This document shows, one piece after another, positions 8,942-19,470 of a stretch of 64,000 nucleotides of DNA. Source of the DNA: Paracoccus sp. Z118 (lineage in GTDB: Bacteria; Pseudomonadota; Alphaproteobacteria; Rhodobacterales; Rhodobacteraceae). The notes under the pieces were generated by a model, which did not search any database, was not told the origin of the DNA, and saw only the letters and a list, made by a program, of their open reading frames with translations. The stretch's first letter is position 1, and each line of letters begins with the position of its first letter. The stretch is from NCBI RefSeq assembly GCF_019061185.1, contig NZ_JAHQZU010000002.1, forward strand, positions 124,001 to 188,000, given 5' to 3'. The translations under genes and the position numbers were made by a program.

Positions 8942-10135
8942 ATGAACATTCACGAATATCAGGCCAAGGCGCTGCTCAAGGAATATGGCGCGCCGGTTTC
9001 CGAAGGCCGCGCCGTCCTGAACGCAGACGAAGCCGAAGCCAAGGCCCGTGAACTGCCCGGCCCCCTGTGGGTGGTCAAGTCGCAGATCCACGCCGGCGGC
9101 CGCGGCAAGGGCAAGTTCCAGGAAGCCGAAGCCGGCGAGAAGGGCGGCGTCCGCCTTGCCAAGTCGATCGAGGAAGTGACCGAGAACGTGCGCCAGATGC
9201 TCGGCAGCACCCTCGTCACCCACCAGACCGGCCCCGCCGGCAAGCAGGTGAACCGCATCTATATCGAGGACGGCTCGGACATCGCGCGCGAGCTTTACCT
9301 CGCGCTGCTGGTGGACCGCTCGACCTCGCGCATCAGCTTCGTGGCGTCCACCGAAGGCGGCATGGACATCGAGGAAGTCGCGGCCTCCACCCCCGAGAAG
9401 ATCGTCAGCTTCTCGGTCGATCCGGCCAGCGGCCTCAGCGATTTCCACGGCCGCAAGGTCGCCTTCGCGCTCGGCCTGTCAGGCGATCAGGTCAAGCAGT
9501 GCGTGGCGCTGGTCAAGCTGCTGTATAAAGTCTTCGTCGAACGCGACATGGAGATGCTGGAGATCAACCCGCTGATCGTGACCGAGCAGGGGCAGATCAA
9601 GGTTCTGGACGCCAAGGTCAGCTTCGACAACAACGCGCTGTATCGCCAGAAAGAGGTGATGGCCCTGCGCGACGAGACCGAGGAAGATCCCAAGGAACTC
9701 GAAGCCTCCAAGCACGACCTGAACTACATCACGCTGGACGGCGAGATCGGCTGCATGGTGAACGGCGCGGGCCTCGCCATGGCGACGATGGACATCATCA
9801 AGCTGTATGGCGCGGAACCGGCGAACTTCCTCGACGTCGGCGGCGGCGCGTCCAAGGAAAAAGTCACCGAGGCGTTCAAGATCATCACCTCGGACCCGAA
9901 CGTGAAGGGCATCCTGGTCAACATCTTCGGCGGCATCATGCGCTGCGACATCATCGCCGAGGGCATCATCGCCGCGGTGAAGGACGTCGGCCTGCAAGTC
10001 CCGCTGGTCGTGCGGCTGGAAGGCACGAACGTGGACCTCGGCAAACAGATCATCCGCGAGAGCGGGCTGAACGTGATCCCCGCCGATGATCTTTCGGATG
10101 CGGCGGAGAAGATCGTGAAGGCCGTCAAGGGCTGA
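8942..10135 (+). CDS. sucC: Succinyl-CoA ligase, beta subunit
   Basis: The ADP-forming ligase beta subunit interconverts succinyl-CoA and succinate with nucleotide synthesis. The 397-residue protein begins [16 protein letters not shown], the invariant family N-terminus, followed by the ATP-grasp domain ([12 protein letters not shown] near residue 45) and a C-terminal CoA-ligase domain ([16 protein letters not shown]). The ATG at 8942 is set by this N-terminus. It is the first gene of the sucCDAB-lpd operon; 61 bases with a strong hairpin separate it from sucD. Confidence 0.99.
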   Translation: MNIHEYQAKALLKEYGAPVSEGRAVLNADEAEAKARELPGPLWVVKSQIHAGGRGKGKFQEAEAGEKGGVRLAKSIEEVTENVRQMLGSTLVTHQTGPAGKQVNRIYIEDGSDIARELYLALLVDRSTSRISFVASTEGGMDIEEVAASTPEKIVSFSVDPASGLSDFHGRKVAFALGLSGDQVKQCVALVKLLYKVFVERDMEMLEINPLIVTEQGQIKVLDAKVSFDNNALYRQKEVMALRDETEEDPKELEASKHDLNYITLDGEIGCMVNGAGLAMATMDIIKLYGAEPANFLDVGGGASKEKVTEAFKIITSDPNVKGILVNIFGGIMRCDIIAEGIIAAVKDVGLQVPLVVRLEGTNVDLGKQIIRESGLNVIPADDLSDAAEKIVKAVKG

Positions 10136-10142
10136 TCGTGAC

Positions 10143-10164
10143 GGCAGGGCGACCGCGCCCTGCC
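10143..10164 (+). other. Intercistronic hairpin between sucC and sucD
   Basis: GGCAGGGCG (10143-10151) pairs perfectly with CGCCCTGCC (10156-10164) around an ACCG loop. There is no T-run after it, so it looks like an mRNA processing or stability hairpin rather than a terminator. Confidence 0.6.
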
Positions 10165-10169
10165 CCACC

Positions 10170-10183
10170 TTCCACAAGTTTCA
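10170..10183 (+). repeat. 14-base direct repeat ahead of sucD (copy 1)
   Basis: TTCCACAAGTTTCA, located 14 bases before the sucD ATG. The identical 14-mer occurs at 11171-11184 before sucA. In both places it follows a GC-rich hairpin. Confidence 0.6.
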
Positions 10184-10196
10184 AGGAAAGCCACAC

Positions 10197-11081
10197 ATGG
10201 CCATTCTCGTTGACAAGAACACCAAGGTCATCACCCAGGGCATCACCGGCTCGCAGGGGACCTTCCACACCGAGCAAGCGATTGCCTATGGCACGCAGAT
10301 GGTCGGCGGCGTGACCCCCGGAAAGGGCGGCACGACGCATCTGGACCTGCCGGTCTTCAACTCGGTCCACGAGGCCGTCGAAAAAACCGGCGCGAACGCC
10401 TCGGTCATCTACGTCCCCCCGCCTTTCGCGGCGGACTCGATCCTGGAAGCGATCGACGCGCAGGTGCCGCTGATCGTCTGCATCACCGAAGGCATCCCGG
10501 TGCTGGACATGATGAAGGTCAAGCGCGCGCTGGAAGGCTCGTCCAGCCGCCTGATCGGGCCGAACTGCCCCGGCATCATGACGCCCGACGAATGCAAGAT
10601 CGGGATCATGCCCGGCTCCATCTTCCGCCGCGGCTCGGTCGGCGTCGTGTCCCGGTCGGGCACGCTGACCTATGAAGCCGTGAAGCAGACCTCGGATGTG
10701 GGCCTCGGCCAGTCCTCGGCGGTCGGCATCGGCGGCGACCCGATCAAGGGGATGGAGCATATCGACGTGCTGGAGATGTTCCTGGCCGACGACGAGACCG
10801 AGTCGATCATCATGATCGGCGAGATCGGCGGCTCGGCCGAGGAAGAGGCGGCGCAGTTCCTCGCCGACGAGAAGAAGCGCGGCCGCTGGAAGCCGACCGC
10901 CGGTTTCATCGCCGGGCGCACGGCCCCCCCCGGCCGCCGCATGGGCCATGCCGGCGCGATCGTGTCGGGCGGCAAGGGCGATGCCGAAAGCAAGATCGAG
11001 GCGATGAAGGCCGCCGGCATCATCGTCGCGGACAGCCCCGCCGGGCTGGGCGAGGCCGTGCTGAAGGCCATGGGCCGCTGA
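10197..11081 (+). CDS. sucD: Succinyl-CoA ligase, alpha subunit
   Basis: The 294-residue alpha subunit carries the active-site histidine that is transiently phosphorylated; it lies in [14 protein letters not shown] near residue 250. The N-terminus [18 protein letters not shown] and the CoA-domain segment [18 protein letters not shown] are characteristic. The ATG at 10197 follows CAAGGAAAG. It pairs with SucC and lies between two hairpin-bearing gaps in the suc operon. Confidence 0.99.
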   Translation: MAILVDKNTKVITQGITGSQGTFHTEQAIAYGTQMVGGVTPGKGGTTHLDLPVFNSVHEAVEKTGANASVIYVPPPFAADSILEAIDAQVPLIVCITEGIPVLDMMKVKRALEGSSSRLIGPNCPGIMTPDECKIGIMPGSIFRRGSVGVVSRSGTLTYEAVKQTSDVGLGQSSAVGIGGDPIKGMEHIDVLEMFLADDETESIIMIGEIGGSAEEEAAQFLADEKKRGRWKPTAGFIAGRTAPPGRRMGHAGAIVSGGKGDAESKIEAMKAAGIIVADSPAGLGEAVLKAMGR

Positions 11082-11100
11082 GGCACTTGGCCGAATGGCT

Positions 11101-11124
11101 GCCCCCGCCTAGGCTGGCGGGGGC
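11101..11124 (+). other. Intercistronic hairpin between sucD and sucA
   Basis: GCCCCCGCC (11101-11109) pairs with GGCGGGGGC (11116-11124) around a 6-base loop, with no T-run after it. It is the second hairpin of the suc operon series. Confidence 0.6.
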
Positions 11125-11170
11125 GACAATCTGATATCCATGGTGCCGCGCGTTTTTCGCCCGGCGCCGT

Positions 11171-11184
11171 TTCCACAAGTTTCA
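11171..11184 (+). repeat. 14-base direct repeat ahead of sucA (copy 2)
   Basis: TTCCACAAGTTTCA again, here 23 bases before the sucA ATG, identical to 10170-10183. Confidence 0.6.
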
Positions 11185-11206
11185 TCCCGGGCCAGGACCA
11201 GGTGCA

Positions 11207-14179
11207 ATGAACGATCAATCCCCCAACGACGCCTTCCGCGACAGCTCATTCCTTCAGGGGGCCAACGCGGCCTATGTCGAGCAGCTTTACGGCCAATGGG
11301 CGAACGATCCCGCCGCCGTGGATCAGGCCTGGGACGAATTCTTCCGCTCGCTCGGCGACGAGCAGGGCGCGGCCGTGCGTCAGGCGCAGGGCGCAAGCTG
11401 GGCGCGCGCCGACTGGCCGCCCGCGCCTGCGGATGAAAACACCGCCGCGCTGACCGGCGAATGGCCGATGGCGTCCGACGCCGCCGCCAAGTCCGCGATG
11501 AAGAAGATCACCCAGAAGGCCGAGGAAAAGGGCGTCGCCGCGACCGAGGATCAGCTGCGCCGCGCCGTGCTGGACAGCATCCGCGCGCTGATGCTGATCC
11601 GCGCCTTCCGTATCCGCGGGCACCTGTTCGCCGATCTCGACCCGCTGGGGATGCGCGAGATGCCGCCCTCGGGCGAACTTGACCCCGCAACCTACGGCTT
11701 CACCCCGTCGGACCTCGACCGGCCGGTCTTCATCGACAACGTGCTGGGGCTTCAGGTCGCCTCGATCCGCCAGATCACGGAACTGATGCGCCGCACCTAT
11801 TGCGGCACCTTCGCGCTGCAGTTCATGCACATCTCGGACCCCGAGCAGGCGGCCTGGCTGAAGGAGCGGATCGAGGGTTACGGCAAGGAGATCGCCTTCA
11901 CCCAGGAAGGCCGCCGCGCCATCCTGAACAAGCTGGTCGAGGCCGAGGGCTTCGAGAAGTTCCTGCACGTCAAATACATGGGGACCAAGCGCTTCGGCCT
12001 CGACGGCGGCGAGGCGCTGATCCCGGCGATGGAACAGATCATCAAGCGCGGCGGCGCGCTGGGGGCGAAGGAAGTCGCCATCGGGATGCCCCACCGGGGC
12101 CGGCTGTCGGTGCTGGCCAACGTCATGGGCAAGCCGTTCCGCGCGATCTTCCACGAATTCCAGGGCGGCAGCTACAAGCCCGAGGACGTGGACGGCTCGG
12201 GGGACGTGAAATACCATCTCGGCGCCTCGTCCGACCGCGATTTCGACGGCAACACCGTCCACCTGTCGCTGACCGCCAACCCCTCGCACCTCGAGGCGGT
12301 GAACCCCGTCGTGCTGGGCAAGGCGCGCGCCAAGCAGGACCAGCTGAACGACACCGTGCAGCGCAGCAGCGTCATTCCCGTGCTGCTGCACGGCGACGCC
12401 GCCTTCGCCGGTCAGGGCGTAGTGGCGGAATGCCTGCAGCTTTCGGGCATCCGCGGCCATCGCACCGGCGGCACGATCCATGTCGTCGTGAACAACCAGA
12501 TCGGTTTCACCACCGCGCCGCATTTCTCGCGGACGAGCCCCTACCCCACGGACATCGCCCTGATGGTCGAGGCGCCGATCTTCCACGTCAACGGCGACGA
12601 CCCGGAAGCCGTGGTCCACGCCGCCAAGGTCGCGACCGAGTTCCGGCAGAAGTTCCACAAGGACGTGGTCATCGACATCATCTGCTATCGCCGCTTCGGT
12701 CACAACGAAGGCGACGAGCCGATGTTCACCAACCCGGCGATGTACAAGGAGATCAAGGCCCACAAGACCACGTTGCAGCTTTACACCGAGCGGCTGGTCA
12801 AGGACGGGCTGATCCCCGAGGGCGAGATCGAGGACATGAAGGCCGCCTTCCAGGCCCATCTGAACACCGAGTTCGAGGCCGGCAAGAACTTCAAGCCGAA
12901 CAAGGCCGACTGGCTGGACGGCAAATGGTCGGGCCTCGGCCCCGAGGGGCAGGAATACCATCCCGGCGAAACCGGCATCTCGGAACAGACGATGGCCGAG
13001 ATCGGCGCCGCGCTGACCCGCGCGCCGGACGGCTTCGACATGCACAGGACCGTGGCGCGTCTGCTGGAAGCCAAGAAGGGCATGTTCGAATCCGGGCAGG
13101 GCTTCGACTGGGCGACGGGCGAGGCGCTGGCCTTCGGCTCGCTGCTGGTCGAGGGGCACCCGGTGCGCCTGTCGGGGCAGGATTCGGCGCGCGGCACGTT
13201 CAGCCAGCGGCATTCCGCCTTCGTCGATCAGACGACCGAGGACCGCCATTACCCGCTGAACAACATCCGCAGCGGGCAGGCCCGTTACGAGGTCATCGAC
13301 TCGATGCTCTCGGAATATGCGGTGCTGGGCTTTGAATACGGCTATTCCATGGCCGAGCCGAACGCCCTGACCCTGTGGGAAGCCCAGTTCGGCGACTTCG
13401 CCAACGGCGCGCAGATCATGTTCGACCAGTTCATCTCGTCGGGCGAAAAGAAATGGCTGCGGATGTCGGGCCTCGTCATGCTGATGCCGCACGGGTTCGA
13501 GGGTCAGGGGCCCGAACACTCGTCCGCGCGGCTGGAACGCTGGCTGCAGATGTCGGCCGAGGACAACTGGATCGTGGCCAACTGCACGACCCCGGCGAAC
13601 TACTTCCACATCCTGCGCCGCCAGCTTCACCGCGGCTTCCGCAAGCCGCTGGTGCTGATGACCCCGAAATCGCTGCTGCGCCATCCGCAGGCGGTCAGCT
13701 CGGCGGACGAGTTCACGAACGGCTCGACGTTCCACCGCGTCCTCTGCGACGACGCAGAGCGCGGCAAGGTCGATTTCCAGCTGACCCCGGACGACAAGAT
13801 CCGCCGCGTCGTGATCTGTTCGGGCAAGGTCTATTACGATCTGCTCGCGGCACGGAACGAAGCGGGGCTCGAGGACGTCTATCTGCTGCGGCTGGAACAG
13901 TTCTACCCATTCCCGAGCCACTCGATGATGAAGGAGCTGGAGCGGTTCAAGGATGCCGAGGTGATCTGGTGTCAGGAAGAGCCCAAGAATCAGGGTGCCT
14001 GGAGCTTCGTCGAACCGAACCTCGAATGGGTGCTGGACCGGATCGGCGCGCGCGCCAAGCGCGCGGCCTATGTCGGCCGCCACGCCGCGGCGTCGGTCGC
14101 GACCGGCCTCGCATCCCGCCACAAGGCTGAACAAGAGGCGCTGGTGAACGCCGCGCTGGGACTGGAGAAGCAAGCATGA
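11207..14179 (+). CDS. sucA: 2-oxoglutarate dehydrogenase E1 component
   Basis: A 990-residue thiamine diphosphate enzyme that decarboxylates 2-oxoglutarate and succinylates the lipoyl arm of SucB. The N-terminal segment [18 protein letters not shown] is the E2-binding region. The cofactor site includes [19 protein letters not shown] and [11 protein letters not shown]. The C-terminal transketolase-like halves are intact. The ATG at 11207 is supported by this N-terminus. The stop overlaps the sucB ATG (ATGA), so the E1 and E2 subunits are translationally coupled. Confidence 0.99.
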   Translation: MNDQSPNDAFRDSSFLQGANAAYVEQLYGQWANDPAAVDQAWDEFFRSLGDEQGAAVRQAQGASWARADWPPAPADENTAALTGEWPMASDAAAKSAMKKITQKAEEKGVAATEDQLRRAVLDSIRALMLIRAFRIRGHLFADLDPLGMREMPPSGELDPATYGFTPSDLDRPVFIDNVLGLQVASIRQITELMRRTYCGTFALQFMHISDPEQAAWLKERIEGYGKEIAFTQEGRRAILNKLVEAEGFEKFLHVKYMGTKRFGLDGGEALIPAMEQIIKRGGALGAKEVAIGMPHRGRLSVLANVMGKPFRAIFHEFQGGSYKPEDVDGSGDVKYHLGASSDRDFDGNTVHLSLTANPSHLEAVNPVVLGKARAKQDQLNDTVQRSSVIPVLLHGDAAFAGQGVVAECLQLSGIRGHRTGGTIHVVVNNQIGFTTAPHFSRTSPYPTDIALMVEAPIFHVNGDDPEAVVHAAKVATEFRQKFHKDVVIDIICYRRFGHNEGDEPMFTNPAMYKEIKAHKTTLQLYTERLVKDGLIPEGEIEDMKAAFQAHLNTEFEAGKNFKPNKADWLDGKWSGLGPEGQEYHPGETGISEQTMAEIGAALTRAPDGFDMHRTVARLLEAKKGMFESGQGFDWATGEALAFGSLLVEGHPVRLSGQDSARGTFSQRHSAFVDQTTEDRHYPLNNIRSGQARYEVIDSMLSEYAVLGFEYGYSMAEPNALTLWEAQFGDFANGAQIMFDQFISSGEKKWLRMSGLVMLMPHGFEGQGPEHSSARLERWLQMSAEDNWIVANCTTPANYFHILRRQLHRGFRKPLVLMTPKSLLRHPQAVSSADEFTNGSTFHRVLCDDAERGKVDFQLTPDDKIRRVVICSGKVYYDLLAARNEAGLEDVYLLRLEQFYPFPSHSMMKELERFKDAEVIWCQEEPKNQGAWSFVEPNLEWVLDRIGARAKRAAYVGRHAAASVATGLASRHKAEQEALVNAALGLEKQA

Positions 14180-15741
14180 CCACCGAAGTCCGCGTGCCCG
14201 CACTGGGCGAAAGCGTCACCGAAGCCACTATCGCGACGTGGTTCAAGAAGCCCGGCGACGCCGTCGCGGTGGACGAGATGCTGTGCGAGTTGGAAACTGA
14301 CAAGGTGACGGTCGAGGTCCCCTCACCGGTCGCCGGCGTTCTGGCCGAGATCGTCGCCGCCGAGGGCGAGACGGTCGGCCCGAACGGGCTGCTCGCGCAG
14401 ATCACGGAAGGCGCGGCAGCGACTGCCCCGGCGGCGGCCGCCGCTGCCCCGCAGGCTCAGACCAGCCAGCCGCAGGCCGCCTCGGGCAAGTCGGTCGATG
14501 TCATGGTTCCCTCGCTCGGCGAAAGCGTGACCGAGGCGACCGTGGCGACGTGGTTCAAGAAGGCCGGCGACAGCGTCCAGCAGGACGAGATGCTGTGCGA
14601 GCTGGAAACCGACAAGGTGTCGGTCGAGGTTCCCGCCCCGGCTTCGGGCGTGCTGGCGCAGATCCTCGCCGAGGAAGGCGCGACCGTGGACGCCAAGGCG
14701 AAGCTCGCGATCATCACCGAAGGCGCTGCGGGTGGCGTGCCGGCCAACCCGGTCGGCAGCGCCTCCGGCGGCGAGGATGGCGTGACCGCAGGCGCGGTCG
14801 GCTCGCCCGGCGCGGGCCCCGAGCAGACGACCCCGCGCGGCGATGTCGAGGATGCGCCGTCGGCGAAAAAGGCGATGGCCGAACAGGGCCTGTCGCGCGA
14901 TCAGGTTCAGGGTTCCGGCAAGGACGGCCGCGTGATGAAGGAAGACGTCGCCCGCGCCGCCTCGCAGCCGCGCCCCGCACAGCAATCGACGGCCCCTGCC
15001 CCGGCGCAGACGCCGCGCGCCCCGTCCAGCGCCGAGGATGCGCGCCGCGAGGAACGGGTGAAGATGACCCGCCTGCGCGCCACCATCGCCCGCCGCCTCA
15101 AGGACGCGCAGAACACCGCCGCGATCCTGACGACCTATAACGAGGTTGACATGTCGGGCGTCATGGACATCCGCAAGGATTACAAGGACGCCTTCGAAAA
15201 GAAGCACAAGGTCAAGCTGGGCTTCATGTCCTTCTTCGTGAAAGCCTGCTCGCACGCGCTGAAGGAAGTCCCCGAGGTCAACGCCGAGATCGACGGCGGC
15301 GACGTGGTCTACAAGAACTTCGTCCATATGGGCGTGGCAGTCGGCACCCCGCAGGGGCTGGTCGTGCCGGTCCTGCGCGACGCGGATCAGAAGTCCTTCG
15401 CCGATATCGAGAAGGAAATCGGCGAACTCGGCGCCCGCGCCCGCGACGGCAAGCTGACCATGGCCGACATGCAGGGCGGCACGTTCACCATCTCGAATGG
15501 CGGCGTTTATGGTTCGCTGATGTCGTCGCCGATCCTGAACCCGCCGCAGTCGGGCATTCTGGGCATGCACAAGATCCAGGACCGCCCGGTCGTGGTCGGC
15601 GGCCAGATCGTGATCCGTCCGATGATGTATCTGGCGCTGAGCTACGACCACCGGATCGTGGACGGCAAAGGGGCGGTGACCTTCCTCGTCCGCGTCAAGG
15701 AAGCGCTGGAAGACCCGCGCCGGCTGCTGATGGACCTCTGA
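14176..15741 (+). CDS. sucB: 2-oxoglutarate dehydrogenase E2, dihydrolipoyl succinyltransferase with two lipoyl domains
   Basis: A 521-residue E2 core protein. Two near-identical lipoyl domains occur at about residues 3-78 and 106-180, each with the ELETDKV motif; the lipoylated lysines are K43 and K147. They are followed by an Ala/Pro linker, a peripheral-subunit-binding domain ([20 protein letters not shown], near residue 237) and the acyltransferase domain ending in [13 protein letters not shown] with catalytic H492 and D496. E. coli SucB has one lipoyl domain. The gene overlaps sucA by 4 bases. Confidence 0.99.
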   Translation: MTTEVRVPALGESVTEATIATWFKKPGDAVAVDEMLCELETDKVTVEVPSPVAGVLAEIVAAEGETVGPNGLLAQITEGAAATAPAAAAAAPQAQTSQPQAASGKSVDVMVPSLGESVTEATVATWFKKAGDSVQQDEMLCELETDKVSVEVPAPASGVLAQILAEEGATVDAKAKLAIITEGAAGGVPANPVGSASGGEDGVTAGAVGSPGAGPEQTTPRGDVEDAPSAKKAMAEQGLSRDQVQGSGKDGRVMKEDVARAASQPRPAQQSTAPAPAQTPRAPSSAEDARREERVKMTRLRATIARRLKDAQNTAAILTTYNEVDMSGVMDIRKDYKDAFEKKHKVKLGFMSFFVKACSHALKEVPEVNAEIDGGDVVYKNFVHMGVAVGTPQGLVVPVLRDADQKSFADIEKEIGELGARARDGKLTMADMQGGTFTISNGGVYGSLMSSPILNPPQSGILGMHKIQDRPVVVGGQIVIRPMMYLALSYDHRIVDGKGAVTFLVRVKEALEDPRRLLMDL

Positions 15742-15749
15742 CCCGGACC

Positions 15750-15773
15750 GGGCGTTTCCTTCGGGAAACGCCC
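15750..15773 (+). other. Intercistronic UUCG hairpin after sucB
   Basis: GGGCGTTTCC (15750-15759) and GGAAACGCCC (15764-15773) enclose a C(UUCG)G tetraloop, an exceptionally stable fold. No T-run follows, and the next gene starts 22 bases later, so it may mark an mRNA end after processing rather than a terminator. Confidence 0.65.
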
Positions 15774-15795
15774 GCTTCACGAAAGGACCGGACAG

Positions 15796-16056
15796 ATGAC
15801 CCACCAGCTTCTCGCCCGCTACGACTTCCCCGACCACGCCCGCTTCAAGGCCGCCTTCGACGCGGACGCCGAGGATCGCGGCAATGCCTCGCTGACGGTG
15901 CTTCAGATCTGGCACGAAGGGCAGAACACGGCCTGGGTGCTCTATCAGGTGGCGAACCCAGCCCGCGCCCGTGAATATGTCGGCGGCGCGGAAGAGCTGT
16001 TCGCCCGCCAAGCGGGCGTCACCAGGGCCGAGTTCCACTGGGTCGAAACGGCATGA
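15796..16056 (+). CDS. Hypothetical 86-residue protein in the suc operon
   Basis: I do not recognise the family. The protein is small, soluble and has no signal or membrane segment. Alternating segments such as LLARYDFPD, LTVLQIWHEGQNTAWVLYQV and VTRAEFHWVE suggest a compact alpha/beta fold like a dimeric alpha-beta barrel, but that is a guess. It has an AAAGGA ribosome site, and its stop overlaps the next start as ATGA. Its location between sucB and lpd suggests a function that is co-regulated with the 2-oxoglutarate dehydrogenase complex. Confidence 0.8.
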   Translation: MTHQLLARYDFPDHARFKAAFDADAEDRGNASLTVLQIWHEGQNTAWVLYQVANPARAREYVGGAEELFARQAGVTRAEFHWVETA

Positions 16057-16454
16057 GCACTCCCCCATCGACCGAGCTGCTGGCGCTTGCGCTGGCGGCA
16101 TTCCTCCAGGCGGTCCAGATCGCGCTGGCCGGATGGTCGATGAACCGCGACGGGCTGGCGAAATGGAACGCCGGCCCCCGCGACTTCGAGCCGCAATTCT
16201 CGCCCCGGACCAGCCGCCTGCGTCGCGCCGTGAACAACCACTTCGAGGCGCTGGCCTTCTTCACCATCGCCGTGGTGCTGGTCGAGTTCACGCAGTCGAA
16301 CGGCGCCTTCACCGCCGCCTGCGCCTGGATCTACCTCGCCGCCCGCACCCTCTATGTCCCGGCCTATGCGCTCGGCTGGTCGCCCTGGCGGTCGCTGATC
16401 TTCGCAGTTGGCTTCGCCGCGACGATGGCCATGATCCCCGCGGCAATCCTGTGA
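16053..16454 (+). CDS. MAPEG-family membrane protein
   Basis: A 133-residue protein with about four hydrophobic helices. The arrangement RAVNNHFEALAFFTIAVVLVE near residue 65, followed by AARTLYVPAYALGWSPWRS near residue 105, is the MAPEG pattern (membrane-associated eicosanoid/glutathione metabolism family, function usually unknown in bacteria). The ATG at 16053 overlaps the upstream stop as ATGA. A copy of a dispersed hairpin repeat lies between it and lpd. Confidence 0.85.
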   Translation: MSTPPSTELLALALAAFLQAVQIALAGWSMNRDGLAKWNAGPRDFEPQFSPRTSRLRRAVNNHFEALAFFTIAVVLVEFTQSNGAFTAACAWIYLAARTLYVPAYALGWSPWRSLIFAVGFAATMAMIPAAIL

Positions 16455-16455
16455 C

Positions 16456-16507
16456 CATCTTCTGTCTGCAAATATCCCGCGGGGGTCCGGGGGCGCGAAG
16501 CCCCCGG
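16456..16507 (-). repeat. Dispersed hairpin/ATATTT repeat, copy A
   Basis: Read on the minus strand this is a CCGGGGGC/GCCCCCGG hairpin, then CCCCCG, then GGGATATTTGCAGACAGAAG. Other copies are at 24580, 44525, 55930 and 56108. It lies between the MAPEG gene and lpd, in the orientation opposite to the genes. Confidence 0.7.
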
Positions 16508-16535
16508 TCCTGCGTCCAGAACAAAGGACCATGTG

Positions 16536-17921
16536 ATGTATGATGTGATCGTGATCGGCGCCGGGCCCGGCGGCTATGTCTGCGCCATCCGCGCCGCGCA
16601 GCTGGGGCTGAAAGTCGCCTGCGTCGAGGGGCGCGAGGCACTGGGCGGCACCTGCCTGAATGTCGGCTGCATCCCGTCCAAGGCCCTGCTGCACGCGTCC
16701 CACATGGCGCATGAGATGCACGAGAACTTCGCCACGCTCGGCCTGATGAACGCCCATGCGGACATCGACTGGGACCGGATGCGGGCCTACAAGGACGAGA
16801 CTGTCGGCACGAATACCAAGGGCATCGAGTTCCTGTTCAAGAAGAACAAGATCGACTGGATCAAGGGCTGGGCCGAGATCGCCGGCCCCGGCAAGGTCAA
16901 GGTCGGCGACCAGACTCACGAGACGAAGAATATCGTCATCGCCTCGGGCTCCGTCCCGTCGGCGCTGAAGGGTGTCGAGGTCGATAACGACGCCGGCGTC
17001 GTGGTCGATTCCACCGGCGCGCTGGCGCTGGGAAAGATCCCCGAAACGATGGTCGTGATCGGCGCCGGCGTGATCGGGCTGGAGCTCGGCTCGGTCTATA
17101 ATCGGCTCGGCACCAAGGTCACGGTGGTCGAATATCTGGACGCGATCACCCCCGGCATGGACGGCGAGGTGCAGAAGCAGTTCCAGCGCATCCTGACCAA
17201 GCAGGGCTTCAAGTTCGTGCTCGGCGCGGCGGTCTCCTCGGTCGAGACGGCGGACGGCAAGGCCACGGTCGTCTATACCCCCAAGAAGGGCGACGAGCAG
17301 CGGATCGAGGCAGAGGTGGTGCTGGTCGCCACCGGCCGCCGTCCCTACCATGACGGGTTGGGGCTGGACGCGGCGGGCGTGAAGCTGACCGAGCGCGGCC
17401 AGATCGCCATCGACGACCATTTCGCCACCTCCGCCCCCGGCATCTACGCCATCGGCGACGCGGTGCCCGGCCCGATGCTGGCCCACAAGGCCGAGGACGA
17501 GGGCATGGCAGTGGCCGAGATCATCGCCGGCAAGCACGGCCACGTGAATTACGACGTGATCCCCGGCGTGATCTACACCACCCCCGAGGTCGCCAATGTC
17601 GGCCTGACCGAGGCGGCGGCGAAAGCCTCGGGGCGCAAGATCAAGGTCGGCAAGTTCCCCCTGATGGGCAATGCGCGCGCCAAGGCGATGCTGCAGGCCG
17701 AAGGCTTCGTGAAGCTGATCGCCGACGCGGAAACCGACCGCATCCTCGGCTGCCACATCATCGGCCCCGGCGCGGGCGAGATGATCCACGAGATCTGCGT
17801 CGCGATGGAGTTCGGGGCCGCCGCGCAGGACGTGGCGCTGACCTGCCACGCTCACCCCACCGTCAGCGAGGCGGTGCGCGAGGCGGCGCTCGCCTGCGGC
17901 GACGGGGCGATCCACGTCTGA
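16536..17921 (+). CDS. lpd: Dihydrolipoyl dehydrogenase (E3)
   Basis: A 461-residue flavoprotein disulfide reductase that reoxidises dihydrolipoamide in the 2-oxoglutarate dehydrogenase complex, and probably others. The FAD motif [12 protein letters not shown] is at residues 6-17, the redox-active [13 protein letters not shown] has C40 and C45, and the NAD motif [14 protein letters not shown] lies near residue 170. The catalytic [14 protein letters not shown] segment is at the C-terminus. I chose the ATG at 16536, which has AAAGGA 7 bases upstream, over the in-frame GTG at 16533. It is the last gene of the suc operon. Confidence 0.97.
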   Translation: MYDVIVIGAGPGGYVCAIRAAQLGLKVACVEGREALGGTCLNVGCIPSKALLHASHMAHEMHENFATLGLMNAHADIDWDRMRAYKDETVGTNTKGIEFLFKKNKIDWIKGWAEIAGPGKVKVGDQTHETKNIVIASGSVPSALKGVEVDNDAGVVVDSTGALALGKIPETMVVIGAGVIGLELGSVYNRLGTKVTVVEYLDAITPGMDGEVQKQFQRILTKQGFKFVLGAAVSSVETADGKATVVYTPKKGDEQRIEAEVVLVATGRRPYHDGLGLDAAGVKLTERGQIAIDDHFATSAPGIYAIGDAVPGPMLAHKAEDEGMAVAEIIAGKHGHVNYDVIPGVIYTTPEVANVGLTEAAAKASGRKIKVGKFPLMGNARAKAMLQAEGFVKLIADAETDRILGCHIIGPGAGEMIHEICVAMEFGAAAQDVALTCHAHPTVSEAVREAALACGDGAIHV

Positions 17922-17935
17922 CTAATACAAGGGAC

Positions 17936-17967
17936 CGCGCCGGTTCGGGCTCTGCCCCACCGGCGCG
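17936..17967 (+). terminator. Possible terminator hairpin after lpd
   Basis: CGCGCCGGT (17936-17944) pairs with ACCGGCGCG (17959-17967), with an inner GGGC/GCCC. There is no T-run, so this may be an mRNA 3'-end structure. The 250 bases up to the next gene hold no other clear element. Confidence 0.4.
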
Positions 17968-18171
17968 AGTCAAGCGGGCGCAACAGCGCAGCTGCAGAAA
18001 AGTTCCCTGCAATCGGCGAGAATTCGCCGCCTCAGGCGATATCTCGCGCAACTTAAGCGCGTTTACCAAAACTTAGTTGCTTTAAAGTTACAGTTGCCGT
18101 CATTCGGGTCCATCCCGGATGCGGCCGTTGCCCAGGCCCGCCCGCCCTCGCCCTTGTGGAAGGTTGGAAAC

Positions 18172-19470
18172 GTGCCGCTACGCCTTGCGAACCGCTTGAA
18201 CTCCGCCCTCGAACGCGTGTTGCCCGAACGGCGGGTGCTTCTGGCCAACGACAAGACGTCGCAGTTCATCCGGCTTCGCCCGACGACGCAGGCGGCCGCC
18301 CTGGGGGGAACCGCGCTGATTCTGGCCTGGTCGATCATCGCCGGCTCGATCCTCGTCACCGATGCCGTTACCGCCGGCTCCCCCGCCGAACAGCCCGGCC
18401 GCACCCAGGCGGCGTTCGAGGAGCAGCTGAACGCCCTCTCCGCCGAACGCGACGCGCGCGCGATCGAAGCCAAGGCGGCGCAGGAACGCTTTGCGCTCGC
18501 CGTGGATCAGATGTCGCAGATGCAGTCGCAACTGCTCGCGTCCGAGGAAAAGCGGCGCGAACTGGAGGCCGGGCTTGGTGTGGTGCAGGCTTCGCTGCAC
18601 GATGCGCTGACCGACCGTGAGACCGCCCGGATCGCCGCCGACGAAACCGATGCCCCGGCGGAGGCCGAACGGTCCGAGGAGTTCAAGGTCGCGCTGGATA
18701 TCCTCGCGGACGAGTTGAAATCCGCCGCCGACCGCAGCGCCGAGGCGGAAAGCAAGGCCGCCGAGGCCGAGCGCGTGGCCATGGCCGCCACCATCGAGCG
18801 CGACCAGATGGTCGCCCGCAACGACGAGATCTTCGCCCAGCTGGAAGACGCGGTGGAGTTGTCGGTCAAGCCGCTGGACGAGATGCTGGGCAAGGTCGGG
18901 GTGGACAGCGACAAGCTGCTCGCGACCGTTCGGGACGGCTATTCCGGCCAGGGCGGACCGCTGACGCCGATGGGCTATTCGACCCGCGGCAACGCCGCCA
19001 TTTCCGAATCGGAAGCGCGGGCGCAGGAGATCGTCGTCTCGCTGGACAAGGTGAACCGCTACCGCATCGCCGTCAGCAAGCTGCCGCTGGCGATGCCGGT
19101 CAAGAACGCCTTCCGCTATACCTCGGGCTACGGTCCGCGCTGGGGCCGGATGCATGCGGGCGTCGATCTCGCCGGGCCGGTCGGCACGCCGATCTACGCG
19201 ACGGGCGACGGCACCGTGACCTTCGCCGGCTGGCAGAGCGGCTATGGCTATCTCATCAAGGTCCAGCACGAGTTGGGGACCGAAACGCGCTATGCCCATC
19301 TGTCCAAGATTCGGGTGAAGGTCGGGCAAAAGGTGATGCGCAATAGTCGCATCGGTGATATGGGCAACACAGGCCGCTCGACCGGGCCGCATCTGCACTA
19401 CGAGGTGCGTGTGGACGGAAAGGCCGTGAACCCCATGAGTTTCATCAAGGCTGCAGAGAATGTTTTCTAA
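18172..19470 (+). CDS. M23-family peptidase (LytM domain) with coiled coil
   Basis: A 432-residue envelope protein. A transmembrane or signal-anchor segment lies at about residues 43-65, then a long Ala/Glu-rich coiled coil (about residues 75-245), then the LytM domain with the metal-site motifs GRMHAGVDLAG and HLHYEV near the C-terminus. Both histidine motifs are intact, so it may be an active endopeptidase. I chose the GTG at 18172 because GGAAGG lies 8 bases upstream; the frame stays open further upstream. Its end overlaps the bactofilin start by 11 bases, so the two genes form one unit. Confidence 0.9.
   Translation: MPLRLANRLNSALERVLPERRVLLANDKTSQFIRLRPTTQAAALGGTALILAWSIIAGSILVTDAVTAGSPAEQPGRTQAAFEEQLNALSAERDARAIEAKAAQERFALAVDQMSQMQSQLLASEEKRRELEAGLGVVQASLHDALTDRETARIAADETDAPAEAERSEEFKVALDILADELKSAADRSAEAESKAAEAERVAMAATIERDQMVARNDEIFAQLEDAVELSVKPLDEMLGKVGVDSDKLLATVRDGYSGQGGPLTPMGYSTRGNAAISESEARAQEIVVSLDKVNRYRIAVSKLPLAMPVKNAFRYTSGYGPRWGRMHAGVDLAGPVGTPIYATGDGTVTFAGWQSGYGYLIKVQHELGTETRYAHLSKIRVKVGQKVMRNSRIGDMGNTGRSTGPHLHYEVRVDGKAVNPMSFIKAAENVF

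Noticed and set aside
11246..14203. 985-codon minus-strand open frame opposite sucA
   Set aside because: It is an antisense shadow of sucA; no recognisable domain.
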